From Jaenimonas drosophilae (taxonomy: Eukaryota > Euglenozoa > Kinetoplastea > Trypanosomatida > Trypanosomatidae), in the NCBI GenBank assembly GCA_030849065.1, contig JASAON010001471.1, forward strand, positions 1-36,811: DNA of 36,811 bases, read 5' to 3'. The notes beneath the pieces were generated by a model. The model saw nothing but the letters and a program-made list of their open reading frames with translations. It had not been told where the DNA came from and ran no database searches. Below are positions 26,809 to 34,555 of the stretch, in pieces (position 1 is the first letter of the stretch; each line of letters begins with the position of its first letter). The position numbers and the translations under genes were made by a program.

Positions 26809-27828
26809 ATGTACGCGCGCCAACCCAATGCGGTCGGTGACATGGGCTTTTGCTTTCCCCATCGACGCAAGCGTCTTCGCGCGGATCTCATCCCCGTGGG
26901 TGACAACTCAGACAAGATGCGGTGCCGCCCTGGAAAGGAGTGCCGCGCGCGTGAGCCATTTGAGCTGGTTGAATGCAGCATTCACAAGCGACGCCGTAAC
27001 ATGAACCAGATGAGTGAGGTACGGAAGGGAGAGTGGGTCTGTCAGCCCAACTTCCCGTGCCGTCTTCCTGCGATGGACCGTGACCGTGACCGTGACCGCC
27101 GCGGAGGTGCACCTTACCTCCGTCCGAATGTTCGCCCGCGTATGGAGGGACCCGGAGGAGCACCACTACGTGGAGCTCTAGACCGACCAGATGCATCAGC
27201 GGCTGCTAGTGTGTGGGCTCCTTCAGCTGGCATGGGAAATCGCCCAGGGGAGCGGGTGCCAGAGGATGGCCAGGCGTTGCGGCGGCTACGTCCACGGGAT
27301 GGTCGCCCAACCGCGCGATCCGATGGAAATCGGAAAGTTTGGTGCGCCCGCCACGGTAAGCTGCTTCCGATGAATGAATGCGAGCTGGCCGAAGACTGCT
27401 GCTACCTCTGTCGAGATAGCAGTACCTGTCTCTCCACCCCACTTGCCGAGCCCCCGGAGCTCTTGCAAGGCGGGTGTACTGAGCTCCTCTGCTCGAAGCA
27501 CAACACCCTTCGCTCAGCTGGATTTATAAAGCTCATCACCTCCACGAATTCTTATCAGTGCGTTCATGGACATGCGTGCCGTAGCGCAACGCTGAGTTAC
27601 GTTTGGGGGGCGACGCCAGCGCCGTCAGGGGCGGTGATGGAGGGCGGAATGATGGATCCGGCCTACGCCCCAACAACGAGCGGTGACACGACTGGCATGG
27701 GATATGAAGCGCACTCCACCACAACGGATGGCATGCTCTATGAGTCTTATGGAAACCATCCGAATGGAAACTCAGAGTTGATAGCTCCCCCAAGCTCTCG
27801 AGAGGCTGTATCGTCCTTCTTCATGTGA
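26809..27828 (+). CDS. Protein with four CX2H...CX5C putative zinc modules
   Basis: 339 residues. Four copies of a module with the same ligand spacing are visible: C15-x2-H18-x20-C39-x5-C45, C56-x2-H59-x18-C78-x5-C84, C179-x2-H182-x18-C201-x5-C207 and C228-x2-H231-x19-C251-x5-C257. The basic sequence after the C-x2-H (RKRLR, KRRRN) suggests nucleic-acid contact in the first two. The modules come as two tandem pairs separated by a disordered linker (about 88-172) with a DRDRDRDRR repeat and RG-rich sequence. The C-terminal about 80 residues are Gly/Ser/Thr/Met-rich. A nuclear or cytoplasmic RNA-binding role is inferred, not proven; I cannot name a family. The ATG at 26809 is the first after the T-tract acceptor near 26650. 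Confidence 0.82.
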   Translation: MYARQPNAVGDMGFCFPHRRKRLRADLIPVGDNSDKMRCRPGKECRAREPFELVECSIHKRRRNMNQMSEVRKGEWVCQPNFPCRLPAMDRDRDRDRRGGAPYLRPNVRPRMEGPGGAPLRGALDRPDASAAASVWAPSAGMGNRPGERVPEDGQALRRLRPRDGRPTARSDGNRKVWCARHGKLLPMNECELAEDCCYLCRDSSTCLSTPLAEPPELLQGGCTELLCSKHNTLRSAGFIKLITSTNSYQCVHGHACRSATLSYVWGATPAPSGAVMEGGMMDPAYAPTTSGDTTGMGYEAHSTTTDGMLYESYGNHPNGNSELIAPPSSREAVSSFFM

Positions 27829-28053
27829 GTCGAGGAGCTGAGGGTGGGGGGTTCCCGATGGCCTGTGAGTGTAACAACGCGTGAACGCTAAAGTCACTGC
27901 CCTGTGTCACCCGCATGGTGTGCTCTCCTGGATTCATTTCGTGACATCTCATCTTTCGTTTTTTCTTCAAACTGCCTTTTTGCTAGGGAAGTGGAAGACG
28001 TTACTCCGTCTCGGGTTTTCTGATCCATTTCTTCATTACCTTCTCCTTCATTG

Positions 28054-28632
28054 ATGACCACTTCAGACATCGCGGCGTCGGCTGAGATGGCAGCCTTCTG
28101 CCTGCAAACTATACTTGCCCGACTTAGGCAAAGCCCACTTCCCAGCTGCCCTCCTTCCATTCCAAATGTACTCAGTCCAATTTTTGTTACCCTCAAGGAA
28201 ATTCGTGATGATGCTTTACGTGGATGTATCGGCAACTTTAGCCCAAGCCCCCTGCACGAACAACTTACAAATTACGCCATCGCCGCTGCTTTTGAAGATC
28301 ACCGCTTTATGCCCGTGAAGCTGGAAGAGCTACCAGGACTGGCCTGCACCGTGAGCTTGCTCCACAACTTCGAGCCATGCCGTGCGTGGGATGACTGGGT
28401 CGTTGGAACCCATGGCATTCGCATCCGCTACCGTGATCACGCCGCAACCTATCTGCCATCTGTGGCGATGGAGCAGGGGTGGGATCATCGTCAGACGCTG
28501 GACTCACTTCTTGCCAAGGGTGGATATCGCGGAGTGGTCGATACCCACGTACTGGCTGAGGTGAAAGTCACCAGATATCAAGTCTCTCTGGCGACCATGT
28601 CCTTTGAGGAGTCCAAGCTCTCCATCAACTGA
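28054..28632 (+). CDS. AMMECR1-domain protein
   Basis: 192 residues, essentially a single AMMECR1 domain; this family is universal in eukaryotes and archaea with an unresolved biochemical role. The invariant LRGCIGNF motif is present at residues 55-62 (DDALRGCIGNFSPSPL). The following family landmarks are there: YAIAAAFEDHRFMPV, ELPGLACTVSLLHNFEP, DDWVVGTHGIRIRY, ATYLPSVAMEQGWD and LLAKGGY. The human orthologue has a long N-terminal extension that is absent here. The start is the ATG at 28054, the first after the T/C tract and GCTAG near 27987. Confidence 0.92.
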   Translation: MTTSDIAASAEMAAFCLQTILARLRQSPLPSCPPSIPNVLSPIFVTLKEIRDDALRGCIGNFSPSPLHEQLTNYAIAAAFEDHRFMPVKLEELPGLACTVSLLHNFEPCRAWDDWVVGTHGIRIRYRDHAATYLPSVAMEQGWDHRQTLDSLLAKGGYRGVVDTHVLAEVKVTRYQVSLATMSFEESKLSIN

Positions 28633-29263
28633 GCTCATTGCAATTTTGGCTTGAAACTTGTATCGTTCTATACAACACATCCTAACCACAAGCTCACCAC
28701 TCGCTTCAACCCTGGATGCGAGGTGAAGCTTGTTCACCCCCCCTCCACCCGCTCTTCTTCCCCACACAATGTGCCCATGATTTTTGTGGAAGTCTTCCCC
28801 AATGATTACTGCCTTGACGAGGCAACCATGCCTACCTTTTTGGTTCGCTGAGCATTAACTCGTGGCGACTCCACTCTAATTATCTTCCATTTCCTTCTAT
28901 TGTTCCTTTTTGTTGTCACCATATAGGAACTGCCTAGAGCCTCCCAGCATTAGCATTACTTTTCTGCAGCCACTGCCTAGGATTGCCGCTACTCAACTCC
29001 CTTGATTTCTGTTGGCGATTTTTTTTTGTTGATTATTGCTGTGTTTTGTTCGGCAGGTTACAACATCACAGCGCTCCGTCGTCATTCGTGCTCAAACCTA
29101 CTCGCCACAGAGCATTTCTAGTGATTCAGGTCCGCACAGCCATTCCTCTCTCTACAGATATATATCTTTTTTTAGAAATTTGCTTGCTACCCTTCCACTT
29201 GATATTCACCGATTTCTCGTCACGAGGTCAGTTGACCCTTTTGATGATCTTAGCTTAGTTCTC
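28633..29263. other. Long intergenic region before the phosphatase gene
   Basis: 631 bases. It is T/C-rich, with several possible acceptor tracts at 28880-28926, 29017-29056 and 29165-29245. Open frames within it start with non-ATG codons and have no recognisable content. The phosphatase reading frame is open upstream of its ATG, but without a start codon. Confidence 0.55.
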
Positions 29264-30985
29264 ATGCTCCCTACCATAGAAACATCTACTGATGTACTAT
29301 CAGCAGACCGCGCTCGGCTTCCTGCCGATGTCCGAGGTAGCAGCCATGATCGCGCAAAAGCATCTCCACTATATGCAGTAGACGAGTCTCACCAAGAGTC
29401 GTGGTTTGATCGAGCTCGACAGGGCATCCACTGTTCACTTTTCTGCGGGGGCACCAAGTGTAAGTTGGAGTCGTGGGAGCTCATGAAGCCTGAAGATCGT
29501 GCAAACGCAGCGATTGAGGGTCTAAATTCTAGTTGGGTAGGTGATGAGGTCATTGCGAGTCAGCGACCGTCGACCTCGCTCTTTGTCAAATACCCTCTAA
29601 TATCACAATTTAGGCAGAAGCGGGTAACTGGTGTACTGAATCTTCAGGAGAAGGGAGAGCACGGTAGCTGTGGCCCAGACGGTGTCTACGAGAGTAGTGG
29701 CTACAGCTACAACGGAAGCCAAGACTTGATGCCCCATGGCGTCAGCTACTACGAGTTCCCGTGGCCGGACATGACAGCCCCGCAACAGGATGTGGTGCTA
29801 CGTAGTGTACAGGTGATGGACTACCACATCAAGAACAAGGGTAAGGTCCTTGTTCACTGCCATGCAGGGCTTGGCCGCACCGGACTCATGATAGCCTGCT
29901 ACTACGTCTACAGTAAGCACATCCCATCGGCGGAGGCAATTACTCAGGTGCGTGCCTGCCGTCCTGGTGCGGTTCAAACTGCACGACAAGCGCAGTTTAT
30001 TGCTGATTTTGAGAAGCACCTGTGGCGACTATCTCAAGCTTTCCGCGTGGAAATTTCAGATGCATTGATTGACGTGGACTTGTTTGTGCAACGGCAGCGA
30101 CTAGTACTTCATGGCGAAACCGCAAACTCATACCGGTCCGTGCCGGTCTTTCTCCATGTAATGCTGTGCCGCCTTCTCAACCTGACGGAGGACAGCTCCA
30201 TTCGCAGTACATGCGCGCTACAGTCTGTGGGCCCATCCTCCGCCCCATCCTCAGATCGACTGGCAGGCTACCGCATTGCCATCAACCATCGTCGGTTTTC
30301 TGTTACCAAGGAGACCAATGTATCTATCATCAGCTTCCTCATCTTTGATTGGTTTCGTTCCCTGTCGACCCCTGTGTTGAGCATGGAGCAGTGCGATAGA
30401 ATTGTTTCCTACAAGCGAGATCACGTGGAGGTGTCCAGTGCGGAGGTGATGGAGCTTGCACGGAAGAATACGTCCAAGGCAGCGCGCCACACACTGGGCA
30501 TGGTCCTCTCAGCCTTCCACATCATTGGTCAACAGGTGGAGCCGACAAGGCGGAATAATGTGACCAATTTTGCATTCCGAGGTATTGTGGATAGCTTCAA
30601 TCATGCGTTTAGTCCGGTGAAGCTGCGTCACAGTCCCACCGAACGTGGCTACCTGACGGACTTCTTCCGTGAGTGGGCGGCCCTCATTGGTGACGCCTAC
30701 TTTAATCTTGGAGCGGACAGCTGCTTCGCAAAGACTACAGGCACCACGTTGAGTAGTATGGATGGACTGAACCACCGAACAGTACGGCGTATTGCGGAGG
30801 CATCGCGTAAAGTACTCAAGGCAACCGCTGTACACGATGACGAACTGCTCCACTCAGAAGAAGTTGGGTTCTCGCGCCAATCTTCCATGATGAAGCTTCC
30901 TCTCTCTGGCAGCGGAAGCTCCTCCACCCCATCTGTGCGAAGTCTCTCTGCAACCGAAGTTCGCCCCACCCCGCGCGCTCAGTAG
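29264..30985 (+). CDS. PTPDC1-like dual-specificity/tyrosine phosphatase
   Basis: 573 residues. The phosphatase domain spans about 40-260 and shows the cysteine-phosphatase signature HCHAGLGRTG with nucleophile Cys199 and Arg205, and a general-acid loop FPWPDMTAP with Asp169. The wider context (GVLNLQEKGEHGSCG, YYEFPWPDMTAPQQDVV, YYVYSKHIPSAEAI, VRACRPGAVQTARQAQFI) matches PTPDC1, a ciliary/centrosomal phosphatase subgroup, rather than receptor PTPs. The remaining 300 residues have no recognised domain; one stretch carries a basic, Ser-rich C-terminus. All catalytic residues are present, so activity is expected. The start is the first ATG after GATCTTAG at about 29250. Confidence 0.88.
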   Translation: MLPTIETSTDVLSADRARLPADVRGSSHDRAKASPLYAVDESHQESWFDRARQGIHCSLFCGGTKCKLESWELMKPEDRANAAIEGLNSSWVGDEVIASQRPSTSLFVKYPLISQFRQKRVTGVLNLQEKGEHGSCGPDGVYESSGYSYNGSQDLMPHGVSYYEFPWPDMTAPQQDVVLRSVQVMDYHIKNKGKVLVHCHAGLGRTGLMIACYYVYSKHIPSAEAITQVRACRPGAVQTARQAQFIADFEKHLWRLSQAFRVEISDALIDVDLFVQRQRLVLHGETANSYRSVPVFLHVMLCRLLNLTEDSSIRSTCALQSVGPSSAPSSDRLAGYRIAINHRRFSVTKETNVSIISFLIFDWFRSLSTPVLSMEQCDRIVSYKRDHVEVSSAEVMELARKNTSKAARHTLGMVLSAFHIIGQQVEPTRRNNVTNFAFRGIVDSFNHAFSPVKLRHSPTERGYLTDFFREWAALIGDAYFNLGADSCFAKTTGTTLSSMDGLNHRTVRRIAEASRKVLKATAVHDDELLHSEEVGFSRQSSMMKLPLSGSGSSSTPSVRSLSATEVRPTPRAQ

Positions 30986-31428
30986 GAGTACTTTCCTTTT
31001 TTGGTGGATGGCGTGATAATGCATGTGTGCCATGATGTGCAGCAACGTGTGGTCAGTTGATTGATCCTTTCTTTATGGCACTCGCCATTGCATTCCTGCT
31101 TCCAGGTATTTCGTTTGCCCACCAATACCCTCGATCTCCCCCTCCCCCCACCGCCCAGCATAAATCCAGACGGTGAAACCAATACTACCCAAGATAATAT
31201 ATCTCACACATGGTGACAACGCTGGGATATACTCTCACGTCGAGTGAATACACCCCCGTCAATCTCCTCCCTAACCATGTGCCTTCTTCTCGCTGACTTT
31301 CATCGATATTTCTAATTTATGTAGCTTGGCTTTGGCTGCCACCCATCGAGTCTCTGTTGTTTTCTGGGCCACGATCTCGGTGGCGCACGGCTTCCATAGC
31401 AACAGGTTGTCTGACGTAGTCCCCAACA
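30986..31428. other. Intergenic region with C-rich tract
   Basis: 443 bases. A C-rich stretch lies at about 31125-31157. A T/C tract at about 31283-31322 ending ATGTAG is the probable acceptor of the next gene; no ATG lies between it and 31429. No gene is seen. Confidence 0.5.
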
Positions 31429-32250
31429 ATGTTGCGGCGTGGTGGAACCCTGCGCGGGCGAACCGACCGCGGGTTGTACTTCCCCATCAATCATCGTATC
31501 GTAGACCTGCGCGTCTCTCCCGAGGCCGCCACTCATGAGATGCAGGTTCAATCTCGCTATCGCCGTGAGCTGCGTACGAACTTCACAACCGGGGAAACTC
31601 GACAGACACGCCCTCCGGCGTGGTCTGCGGCAGCCCGACCAACACATTTCGTCTCACTTCCCCTCCCAACAAAGAACGTACTGGTGGGACGAGTGGAGCG
31701 CATGCAGGATGCGATGCGTTTTGCGGACGAAGGTGTAGCTAATCTCTTTGTGCCCCTCCCCAAACTCCATGTCACACTCAGTGTGTTGACGGTGCCAGAG
31801 GGAGAAGCCGCTGCCGAGAAGTTAAAGAACATTCGGCAATGCGTGGAGGAGGCTGGGCGGGAACTGGAGCGCATGGGGCCCCTTCGTCTTCGGTTCCGTG
31901 GTCTGGGTACCTTTGGGGATGGCCGGGTCGTGTTTGCACGCTGCATTGCGGAAGAGCACTTTAGCCGCCTCGATCACACGGTTCAGAGGTTGCGTAGGGA
32001 CCTGGGCTCTGGACTTGGAATTGACGTTAAGGGTAACCCACACGATTCATATGTCCCTCACATCACTGTGATGAAAATCCGGGCAAACCAACAGAAGCAG
32101 TACGGGCGCCGAGTACCCATGTCTGTGTGGGCAGACTTTCAGCACCATGACTTTGGAGATGTCGCCTTCAACAGGTTGGATGTTTGCAAGATGAAGGGAG
32201 GCTCACGAGATGGCTACTATGATGTGGAGTGCTCCGCTCGCATCGCGTAA
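31429..32250 (+). CDS. AKAP7-type 2H phosphoesterase domain protein
   Basis: 273 residues. The 2H superfamily hydrolyses or ligates 2',5'/2',3'-linked and cyclic nucleotide phosphates. Both H-x-T motifs are intact: His114 in KLHVTLSVL and His211 in YVPHITVMKI, about 97 residues apart as in AKAP7. Family-specific flanks are also there: THFVSLPL near residue 85, RLRFRGLGTFGDGRVVFARC, and a C-terminal DVCKMKGG strand. The N-terminal about 75 residues are basic (MLRRGGTLRGRTDRGLY) and may be a mitochondrial presequence or nucleic-acid-binding tail; which one is undetermined. The ATG is the first after the ATGTAG acceptor at about 31323. Possible roles are RNA-end processing or 2',5'-oligoadenylate cleavage, by family only. 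Confidence 0.87.
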   Translation: MLRRGGTLRGRTDRGLYFPINHRIVDLRVSPEAATHEMQVQSRYRRELRTNFTTGETRQTRPPAWSAAARPTHFVSLPLPTKNVLVGRVERMQDAMRFADEGVANLFVPLPKLHVTLSVLTVPEGEAAAEKLKNIRQCVEEAGRELERMGPLRLRFRGLGTFGDGRVVFARCIAEEHFSRLDHTVQRLRRDLGSGLGIDVKGNPHDSYVPHITVMKIRANQQKQYGRRVPMSVWADFQHHDFGDVAFNRLDVCKMKGGSRDGYYDVECSARIA

Positions 32251-32491
32251 GCCACGTGAGGCGTCTACCAACGCCTACTAAACATGGCTTTCTCAGTCTG
32301 CACGCTAAATTCTGACGAAATCCGCCGGCTGTGTGGATGGACCTTGGAAAACCTGATGTTTTCATTTTCTCTTCCGCTTTCTTCTCCGTGCTTTAGCTGT
32401 TCGTCTCAACTGCATCGTAGGTGCCCACATATTGGTGAGATCGGCTGCGTGACTAGAGTGAACCCAGGCATACTCGATTTAACCATCCAAC

Positions 32492-33130
32492 ATGAGCTCG
32501 CCTCCTCCCAAACCGAAGAGTTCCAACTCAGAGCAGCGCAAGCGGAGCGTCAAACCCTCTCCCTCCCCCAACAAATCTAGTTCTAAGCAGAAAGCGACCA
32601 ATCCTGCCACCATGTACAACCCAGCGGCCCTTCTTACCATCTCGGAAGCCCAGAAGAATGAGCTTCGCCGCGCTTTTGACATGTTTGATACAGCAGGAAC
32701 TGGACGGATTAAGGCCCATGAGGTTCGTGTTGCGTTTTATGCACTAGGATATGATGTATCTCAGGACCAGCTGGTGCATCTTCTTCGCGAGGTGGGTGCG
32801 GATGCGACCGACGTGCTGGATTTCAATGAGTTCTTCAACGTTCTCACCCACAAAATGACACGCAAAGAGCCTCGCATGGAGTCCGTTCGGGCCTTCAAGC
32901 AGATGGACAACGATGAGAAGGGCTACATCTCATTGAAAGACTTGCGTGAGATCTCCGACTCCTTGAACATGAATCTGACAGATGATGAGCTGGTAGAAAT
33001 GCTTCTCTTTGCACACCCGACCGCTTTTGGAGCGCCGGCAGGTGGCTCCTCCGAGTTCGAAGCAAAGGAGTCTTTGGCTGTGCCGGAGGCGGAGTTCCTG
33101 AAGCTTATGAAGAGGGCCAATGTATACTAG
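32492..33130 (+). CDS. Divergent centrin
   Basis: 212-residue EF-hand protein of basal bodies and associated structures. Residues 1-50 are a basic, Pro/Ser/Lys-rich extension, longer than in typical centrins. The core begins LTISEAQKNELRRAFDMFDT, a clear centrin start, and ends EFLKLMKRANVY, a clear centrin end. EF1 (DTAGTGRIKAHE) has most ligand positions but Ala at position 3. EF2 (around GADATDVLDFNE) is degenerate. EF3 (DNDEKGYISLKD) keeps acidic residues at 1, 3 and 12. The EF4 loop is replaced by about 25 residues rich in Gly/Ser/Glu, so calcium binding there is lost. At most EF1 and EF3 are predicted to bind calcium. The ATG is the first after the T/C tract and CTTTAG near 32398. Confidence 0.9.
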   Translation: MSSPPPKPKSSNSEQRKRSVKPSPSPNKSSSKQKATNPATMYNPAALLTISEAQKNELRRAFDMFDTAGTGRIKAHEVRVAFYALGYDVSQDQLVHLLREVGADATDVLDFNEFFNVLTHKMTRKEPRMESVRAFKQMDNDEKGYISLKDLREISDSLNMNLTDDELVEMLLFAHPTAFGAPAGGSSEFEAKESLAVPEAEFLKLMKRANVY

Positions 33131-33418
33131 AGGAGGTTGTGTTCCGCTGCGAATATGAATGACGGAGGGCTGAATCCTCAGAGTTGGGCGACTACTACCA
33201 TGTGAACTAGCTCACATCACATCAATTTCTGGAGCGTACATCATTTCAATGGATCCGGTGCTAACTACACATCAATCATCCTTCTCCCTGTTCTTTTTTT
33301 TCTTGTGATGATTTGAGAAGTGTGGGAACGACTAACAGTTACCCACTTCCTTTGCCGTGGCCCCTCCTCGTCGGCCTTGATCGCCTTGCTGGGTAACGAG
33401 CTGCGGGTGGGCTACGCC
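33131..33418. other. Intergenic region
   Basis: 288 bases including the T-rich tract at about 33281-33303 and AGs at 33320 and 33338 that serve as likely acceptors for the next gene. No ATG occurs from these AGs to 33419. Confidence 0.5.
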
Positions 33419-34243
33419 ATGTCGGTGCTTGGGGTTTCAAGCTACTTCCTCTGGTCACAGAAGGGCACCACTGTTCTTCCCCTGGTGCGTGGAAGCGGAT
33501 TTCTCGTCTCATTTGCCCACTCACAGACCTTTTATCACCATCACGTCCTCTCGGCCGCCCATGTAGCTTGCCCGGTGCGGTATCGCTCACTCTACGGAAA
33601 CACCATTGGCTTGAAAGCCATTGGTGAGCGCCATGTGAGCACGCGAATGTTGGCCCCCGACCCTGTGACAGGCGCAGTGCGTCATGCTGTTGATTTGCAA
33701 TTCCGTCAACACTTTCTCCCCAACGTGGATGTCGTAAGCCTACGATGTACGGATGAGTCCAACTCGCTTCCGACTGAGCTGACTCCATTTGAACTGGATG
33801 AAAGTGGTCTCATTGAAGAGGGAACGGAGCTGATCTTGTGTGGGATGGAGGCAGTGGAGGAGCGGGCCAACCCCAACGATGACGGCCTGACGTTGGTGAA
33901 GCGAGAAATCGACGCGGTGTGCAAGGCAGCTCTGGTGTCACCAGACTACGGAACCGTCTGCCTCACCACGTTGGAAACTGCAACGGCGGATGGAAGGACG
34001 ATTGAACTTCCTCTCAGCATGTGCGGAGGACCTGTTCTCCGTAAGTCCTCACGCAAGTGCGTTGGGGTCATTGTTGCCCGTGCAGTGTTTGCTGCTCCAC
34101 CTCGTGATACCCACTTGGGATCACTTTATCAAGATCCGTACTTGGATCTCTCAGCCCACGGCATGCTGGCGGATGCTGCCATAAAAGCAGCCTTCGTTCC
34201 TGTGGCGGAATTTCGCCAACCACTTCGACGCACGGAGCTGTAA
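33419..34243 (+). CDS. Trypsin-fold protein with Cys in place of the catalytic Ser
   Basis: 274 residues. The layout matches chymotrypsin-clan peptidases of the Deg/TYSND1 type: GSGFLVSF before the first catalytic residue, His48 in VLSAAHVAC, Asp104 in PNVDVVSLRC, and a nucleophile loop LPLSMCGGPVLRK followed by the strand CVGVIVAR. The His-Asp-nucleophile spacing (48, 104, 202) mirrors His57, Asp102 and Ser195 of chymotrypsin. The serine is replaced by Cys202, giving a CGGP loop in place of SGGP. A Cys nucleophile on this fold is known in viral 3C proteases, so it may still be an active peptidase, or a non-catalytic protein. The first 14 residues are hydrophobic and aromatic, possibly a weak targeting signal. 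The start is the first ATG after the acceptors at 33320/33338. Confidence 0.75.
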   Translation: MSVLGVSSYFLWSQKGTTVLPLVRGSGFLVSFAHSQTFYHHHVLSAAHVACPVRYRSLYGNTIGLKAIGERHVSTRMLAPDPVTGAVRHAVDLQFRQHFLPNVDVVSLRCTDESNSLPTELTPFELDESGLIEEGTELILCGMEAVEERANPNDDGLTLVKREIDAVCKAALVSPDYGTVCLTTLETATADGRTIELPLSMCGGPVLRKSSRKCVGVIVARAVFAAPPRDTHLGSLYQDPYLDLSAHGMLADAAIKAAFVPVAEFRQPLRRTEL

Positions 34244-34555
34244 ACTGCCATACTGATCTCCCCATCGTGCTCTCCAATGAAGGGAAGTCACATATGACTC
34301 CTACATCTCATTATCTACTAGTACTACTGCAACAATGCCCACTCGCATCCAACTTCACTCACTCCTTCATCAATACAACAACCAATATTCATAGCGCTTC
34401 TTTCCCACCTCACATCGTCATCCAGTGTTCTGTTTCCATCGTCCAATCTTTAACAACGAAGGCTTTGTAGTCGTCCCAACACCAATTTCGTTGGCGTCTC
34501 ATTAATTTCCCACACATCCTTGCCGCTCGATTAGCTGTCACCGTCACACTTCGAC
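34244..34555. other. Intergenic region
   Basis: 312 bases, T/C- and A/C-rich, with the acceptor CGATTAG at about 34532, 20-odd bases before the next ATG. No gene is seen. Confidence 0.5.

Noticed and set aside
28651..28851. 66-residue frame after AMMECR1
   Set aside because: It begins with TTG rather than ATG, the only internal ATG leaves about 24 residues, and the sequence lies in a 3' UTR-like spacer.
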